From Pantoea sp. BAV 3049 (GTDB lineage Bacteria > Pseudomonadota > Gammaproteobacteria > Enterobacterales > Enterobacteriaceae), in assembly GCF_009765445.1 (NCBI RefSeq), contig NZ_WHOY01000031.1, forward strand, positions 1,984,211 to 2,048,210: 64,000 bases of DNA, read 5' to 3'. The first letter of the stretch is position 1, and each line of letters starts with the position of its first letter. Shown here piece after piece: positions 60,249 through 64,000 of this stretch. Below the pieces are notes generated by a model. It was not told the origin of the DNA, made no database searches, and saw only the letters and a program-made list of their open reading frames with translations. Made by a program: the position numbers and the translations under genes.

Positions 60249-60566
60249 GGTTCTGTCGCATTAAGGCGGCGTCAGGTAACATGTTATTTTTAACGTTGTC
60301 TGACCATGTCTCTGACCCGAAAAGCCTTTAAACGCCTGCATTATCCCACCGATATTATTACTCAGTGTGTCCGCTGGTATCTGGCCTATTCCCTGAGCCT
60401 GCGCAGCCTGGACGGGATGCCACTGCGGCCCTGCACTTCTTTCGTAAGGCCATCCGACATCCGGACGGTGACGGACTGTCCCCTGCAGAGCAATTATATC
60501 TGCTGGCTGCCTTAAAAACAGGCAATGCACTTTTTGCCAGCCTGCTGCCGTTAATGCGACAGAACC
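60249..60566 (+). mobile_element. 318-bp internally deleted IS6-family element with perfect terminal repeats
   Basis: Bounded by exact 16-bp inverted repeats GGTTCTGTCGCATTAA (60249-60264) and TTAATGCGACAGAACC (60551-60566). Inside are the first ~40 codons of an IS6-type transposase from the ATG at 60306 (SLTRKAFKRLHYPTDIITQC), a short internal piece (AALHFFRKAIRH) and the C-terminus (LSPAEQLYLLAA), so it is a transposase-less deletion derivative. The flanks (ATTTGCGT, ACATTTTT) are not an 8-bp duplication. Confidence 0.82.
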
Positions 60567-60628
60567 ACATTTTTACACACACGATCATCTATAACCGCGC
60601 CATCAAAGGGAGGGTGCTTGGTGAAATT

Positions 60629-60674
60629 CATGGTCAGGAGCTCTCATAAGATGCGATTCAGTCTCCTGACCATG
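60629..60674. repeat. 12-bp inverted repeat next to the glmS terminator
   Basis: CATGGTCAGGAG/CTCCTGACCATG with a 22-base spacer, between the IS6 debris and glmS. Its origin is unclear; it could be the end of an older element or a terminator-like hairpin. Confidence 0.6.
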
Positions 60675-60682
60675 AACAAAAT

Positions 60683-60705
60683 AAGGGCAATGAAGATTAG
60701 CCCTT
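60683..60705 (-). terminator. glmS terminator
   Basis: On the minus strand AAGGGC and GCCCTT form a stem around an 11-base loop followed by ATTTTGTT, 15 bases after the glmS stop. The expected Tn7 insertion point (about 23-25 bases after the stop) falls within this hairpin. Confidence 0.7.
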
Positions 60706-60719
60706 GTGCCTGCGAGTTT

Positions 60720-62552
60720 TTACTCCACCGTCACCGATTTCGCCAGGTTACGCGGCTGATCCACATCGGTGCCCTTAATCAGCGCCACATGGTAAGAGAG
60801 CAGCTGCAAAGGAACGGTGTAGAAAATCGGCGCAATAATCTCTTCCACGTGCGGCAGAGAAACAATGCGCATTCCTTCGCTGTTGTTGAAACCGGCATCC
60901 TGATCGGCAAAGACGTACAGCAGGCCACCACGGGCGCGCACTTCTTCGATATTTGACTTCAGTTTTTCCAGCAGCTCGTTGTTCGGCGCAACCACAATCA
61001 CCGGCATATCAGCATCAATCAGCGCCAGCGGGCCGTGCTTCAGTTCGCCTGCGGCGTAGGCTTCCGCATGGATATAGGAGATCTCTTTGAGCTTCAACGC
61101 CCCTTCCATTGCGATGGGATACTGATCGCCACGGCCGAGGAACAGTGCGTGATGCTTGTCAGAGAAATCTTCTGCCAGCGTTTCGATCAGCTTGGCCTGA
61201 GACAGCATCTGCTCGATACGGCTTGGCAGCGCCTGCAGACCATGAACGATATCATGCTCGATCTGCGGATCCACGCCCTTAAGGCGGCCAATCTTCGCCA
61301 CCAGCATCAGCAGCACGGTTAACTGGGTGGTAAAGGCCTTGGTGGAAGCCACGCCGATTTCCGTACCGGCTTTGGTCATCAGCGCCAGATCGGACTCCCG
61401 CACCAGCGAGGAACCGGACACGTTGCAGATAGCCAGCGATCCCAGGTAACCCAGCTCTTTGGACAGACGCAGTGCCGCCAGCGTATCCGCCGTTTCGCCC
61501 GACTGGGAAAGAGTGATCAGCAGGCTGTTCTTGCGCACCGCAGATTTGCGGTAGCGGAACTCAGAGGCAATCTCCACATCGCACGGCACGTCAGCCAGCG
61601 CTTCGAACCAGTAGCGGGAAACCATACCGGAGTTATAAGAGGTGCCGCAGGCGACGATCTGGATATGCTCAACCTGCTTAAGCAGCTCGTTGGCCTTTGG
61701 TCCCAGCTCGCTGAGATCGACTTCACCGTGGCTGAAACGCCCGCTCAGGGTGTTTTTGATCGCCATCGGCTGCTCATAAATCTCTTTCTGCATGTAGTGG
61801 CGATAAACACCCTTGTCGCCTGCATCGTACTGCACGTTAGATTCGATTTCAGCGCGCTGTACCTTCTCGCCGCTGCGATTCACCACAGTGACTTCACGGC
61901 GGGTGATTTCAGCAATATCACCTTCTTCCAGATAGATAAAACGACGGGTGACCGGCAGCAGGGCCAGCTGATCGGAAGCGATAAAGTTCTCCCCCACACC
62001 ACGGCCAATCACCAGCGGGCTGCCGGAACGGGCGGCCACCAGCACGGACGGATCGCGGCTGTCGAGGATCACCATACCATACGCACCGCGCAGCTGCGGG
62101 ATAACGCGCAGCACCACTTCACGCAGTGAACCCCCACTCTGCTTCTGCTCCCAGTGCACCAGGTGAGCCACCACTTCGGTGTCGGTTTCAGAAGCAAAAT
62201 GGTAGCCACGAGCGGTAAGCTGCTCACGCAGCGGCTCATGATTTTCGATAATGCCGTTGTGAACAATGATGATATGTTCAGAGATATGCGGATGGGCATT
62301 GGCCTCCGAAGGTTCACCGTGCGTTGCCCAGCGCGTATGGGCGATCCCGGTTCCACCCACCAGCGGTGTGGTTTCTGCCGCTTCTGCCAGCTTATTTACC
62401 TTGCCCAGACGGCGAAGACGTGTGACTTCACCGGCTGCAGTGACCACCGCCAACCCGGCTGAGTCATAGCCACGATATTCCAGTCGGCGTAACCCTTCCA
62501 GCAGGATTTCAGCGATATCACGTTGCGCTACTGCACCTACAATTCCACACAT
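60720..62552 (-). CDS. glmS: glucosamine-fructose-6-phosphate aminotransferase
   Basis: Makes glucosamine-6-phosphate from fructose-6-phosphate and glutamine, the first step to UDP-GlcNAc. 610 residues (609 in E. coli). The start at 62552 puts the nucleophile Cys directly after Met ([12 protein letters not shown]); an upstream ATG is excluded for that reason. N-terminal glutaminase domain, then two SIS domains ([19 protein letters not shown]), ending [11 protein letters not shown]. The last ~36 bases of this gene are the TnsD-binding part of attTn7. glmU lies upstream in the same direction. Confidence 0.98.
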   Translation of the reverse strand: MCGIVGAVAQRDIAEILLEGLRRLEYRGYDSAGLAVVTAAGEVTRLRRLGKVNKLAEAAETTPLVGGTGIAHTRWATHGEPSEANAHPHISEHIIIVHNGIIENHEPLREQLTARGYHFASETDTEVVAHLVHWEQKQSGGSLREVVLRVIPQLRGAYGMVILDSRDPSVLVAARSGSPLVIGRGVGENFIASDQLALLPVTRRFIYLEEGDIAEITRREVTVVNRSGEKVQRAEIESNVQYDAGDKGVYRHYMQKEIYEQPMAIKNTLSGRFSHGEVDLSELGPKANELLKQVEHIQIVACGTSYNSGMVSRYWFEALADVPCDVEIASEFRYRKSAVRKNSLLITLSQSGETADTLAALRLSKELGYLGSLAICNVSGSSLVRESDLALMTKAGTEIGVASTKAFTTQLTVLLMLVAKIGRLKGVDPQIEHDIVHGLQALPSRIEQMLSQAKLIETLAEDFSDKHHALFLGRGDQYPIAMEGALKLKEISYIHAEAYAAGELKHGPLALIDADMPVIVVAPNNELLEKLKSNIEEVRARGGLLYVFADQDAGFNNSEGMRIVSLPHVEEIIAPIFYTVPLQLLSYHVALIKGTDVDQPRNLAKSVTVE

Positions 62553-62796
62553 ATTGTTTTTCCTGACGTCATGGCGCGATGCCATTTATCTTGTCTTCTG
62601 ACCTGATTATCCGGTCTTTGCCGGTTCCCCGAGCCTTGTAGAGAGTGGGGATTATATTTTTATTTACCCTTCATACTTCAAGCTGCAGATACGTTGATTG
62701 CACGAACACCAGTGCTGTAAAAAAACGCTGACGTTTTTGTCCTGCAACCCGAATTAGCTGGGGTATTACTGCTTTTATTTTCAATAAAAAAGAAAC
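62553..62796. repeat. glmU-glmS spacer with dispersed repeat
   Basis: 244 bases. Positions 62667-62770 carry a repeat-like element bounded by CTTCAAGCTGCAG and CTGCAACCCGAATTAG, of a type common between genes in Erwinia and Serratia, with an inner AAAAACG/CGTTTTT hairpin that, with its T-run on the minus strand, could end glmU transcripts. The 30 bases before glmS contain an ATGGC/GCCAT hairpin near the ribosome site, where GlmZ-type sRNA control would act in enterobacteria. Confidence 0.55.
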
Positions 62797-64000
62797 TTAT
62801 TTCTTCTTCAGCGGCCGCTGCCAGCCGGTTTTCAGATTCTGATCTTTGCGGTTATAAACCAGGCCATCCGCCGCGACATCTTTCATCACCGTGGTGCCTG
62901 CCGCAATGGTTGCCCCGGCAGCCACCGTGACCGGCGCAACCAGCTGAGTATCGGATCCGACGAAGACGTTATCGCCAATCACCGTCAGCGACTTGTTCAC
63001 GCCGTCGTAGTTGCAGGTGATGGTTCCGGCACCAATGTTCACATTGGCACCGATCTCCGCATCGCCCAGATAACTCAGATGACCGGCTTTTGAGCCTTTG
63101 CCCAGCGTGGCCTTTTTGAGCTCCACGAAGTTACCGACGTGCGCTCCTTCCGCCAGCGTTGCGCCTGGGCGCAGGCGGGCAAACGGCCCGACCGTACAGG
63201 CTGAGGCCAGTTCGGCGTTTTCCAGTACGCTGTAAGGGCTGATTTCGCAGTCATCGCCAATCACGCAGTTTTTCAGCACACAGCCGCTGCCAATCTTCAC
63301 GCGATTGCCGAGTGTGACTCTGCCTTCGATAATGACGTTGGTATCGATCACCACATCACGGCCGTGAGACAGCTCGCCGCGGAGATCAAAGCGTGACGGG
63401 TCATTGAGCATCACCCCGGCCAGCAGCAGCTTTTCAGCCTGTTCGGCCTGATAAACACGTTCCAGCGTTGCCAGCTGCAGACGATTGTTCACACCGTCGG
63501 TTTCGGTGGTGCGGGAAGGGTGGACCGCTTCGGTCACACGGTCTTCCTGGTGGGCAAGGGCGATGATATCGGTGATGTAATACTCACCCTGCGCATTGTT
63601 ATTGGTCAGCTTGCTCAGCCAGCGCTTCAGATCCGCGCCACTGGCCAGCAGAATACCGGTATTGATTTCACGGATTTCCAGCTGTTCTGGCGAAGCATCT
63701 TTCTGTTCCACGATGCCCACAATTGAGCCGTGTTCGCGGATGATGCGACCGTAACCCGTTGGGTTATCCAGAATGACCGTCAGCAACGCAATGCCGCCTT
63801 CAGGCTTCGCTGCGCGCAGCCGTTTCAGCGTTTCTACAGAAATCAGCGGCACGTCGCCGTACAGCATCAGGATATCTTCGTTATCAGCAAAGTACTTTGC
63901 TGCCTGCTGCATAGCATGCCCGGTGCCCAGTTGCTCAGCCTGCAGTACCCAGTTCAGCGACGGATCGGTTAAGGTTGACTGCAACAGTTCCCCACCATGG
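62797..64000 (-). CDS. glmU: bifunctional GlcNAc-1-P uridyltransferase / GlcN-1-P acetyltransferase, 5' end outside the window
   Basis: Final two steps to UDP-GlcNAc. About 400 of the ~456 residues are visible; the frame runs off the right edge (last visible residues HGGELLQ), so the N-terminal nucleotide-binding loop is missing. Present are the uridyltransferase part ([44 protein letters not shown]) and the left-handed beta-helix acetyltransferase ([35 protein letters not shown]). It ends WQRPLKKK. glmS follows after 244 bases. Confidence 0.97.
   Translation of the reverse strand, partial: HGGELLQSTLTDPSLNWVLQAEQLGTGHAMQQAAKYFADNEDILMLYGDVPLISVETLKRLRAAKPEGGIALLTVILDNPTGYGRIIREHGSIVGIVEQKDASPEQLEIREINTGILLASGADLKRWLSKLTNNNAQGEYYITDIIALAHQEDRVTEAVHPSRTTETDGVNNRLQLATLERVYQAEQAEKLLLAGVMLNDPSRFDLRGELSHGRDVVIDTNVIIEGRVTLGNRVKIGSGCVLKNCVIGDDCEISPYSVLENAELASACTVGPFARLRPGATLAEGAHVGNFVELKKATLGKGSKAGHLSYLGDAEIGANVNIGAGTITCNYDGVNKSLTVIGDNVFVGSDTQLVAPVTVAAGATIAAGTTVMKDVAADGLVYNRKDQNLKTGWQRPLKKK

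Noticed and set aside
58428..60720. A complete Tn7-like transposon at attTn7
   Set aside because: No tns genes, no TGTGGGCGGACA-type ends and no 5-bp duplication seen; only the location fits.

Overview
The window is one stretch of a gamma-proteobacterial chromosome, order Enterobacterales, most probably family Erwiniaceae (Erwinia/Pantoea-like). I base this on protein similarity recalled from memory, with no database search. The backbone has the E. coli-type order gyrB-recF-dnaN-dnaA-rpmH-rnpA-yidD-yidC-mnmE, with ibpA-yidQ-yidR, a dgo operon and yidA on one side and yieE-adeP-yieH, phoU-pstBACS, glmS and glmU on the other. A single small heat-shock gene (ibpA without ibpB) points to Erwiniaceae.

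Layout. (1) 1-7.0 kb: end of the formate dehydrogenase-O operon (fdoG partial, fdoH, fdoI, fdhE), then yibF and the selenocysteine genes selA-selB. A selenoenzyme operon therefore lies beside the machinery that makes and inserts selenocysteine. (2) 7.0-13.5 kb: a DUF1345 membrane protein, a torY-torZ S/N-oxide respiratory pair and a GDSL-esterase autotransporter. (3) 13.7-18.4 kb: an amino-sugar operon (sodium/solute symporter, NagB-like, NagA-like, ROK regulator) with a palindromic candidate operator upstream. (4) 18.6-25.5 kb: tag, yiaD, then a 2-ketogluconate cluster (PtxS-like regulator, kguE, kguK, kguT) placed directly before ghrB, which supplies the reductase. (5) 25.6-30.4 kb: kduD, avtA, ibpA with a sigma-32 promoter and a fourU/ROSE-like leader hairpin, yidQ, yidR. 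(6) 30.4-35.6 kb: galactonate operon dgoRKAD with a non-DgoT-type transporter, followed by a decayed 2-hydroxyacid dehydrogenase. (7) 35.7-48.2 kb: yidA, a LuxR-type regulator and the replication core. (8) 48.2-53.7 kb: an orphan DUF1795/Eag-type T6SS adaptor, YieE with an altered metal-site residue, adeP with a PurR box, yieH and an MFS transporter. (9) 53.8-58.5 kb: the pst-phoU phosphate operon with two Pho boxes. (10) 58.5-60.7 kb: accessory DNA between pstS and glmS, the attTn7 side of glmS. It contains remnants of three or four insertion sequences and a low-GC gene for an aerolysin/ETX-MTX2-type beta-pore-forming protein. (11) 60.7-64 kb: glmS and most of glmU.

The most interesting part is region 10: a probable pore-forming toxin acquired at the glmS/pst hotspot and surrounded by degraded IS elements, one of them an internally deleted IS6-family unit that keeps perfect 16-bp terminal repeats. 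Other notable points are the recruitment of ghrB by the kgu cluster, the transporter change and pseudogene in the dgo operon, dispersed palindromes inside the dnaN-recF and dgo operons, and the orphan Eag adaptor. I saw no CRISPR array, rRNA or tRNA gene.
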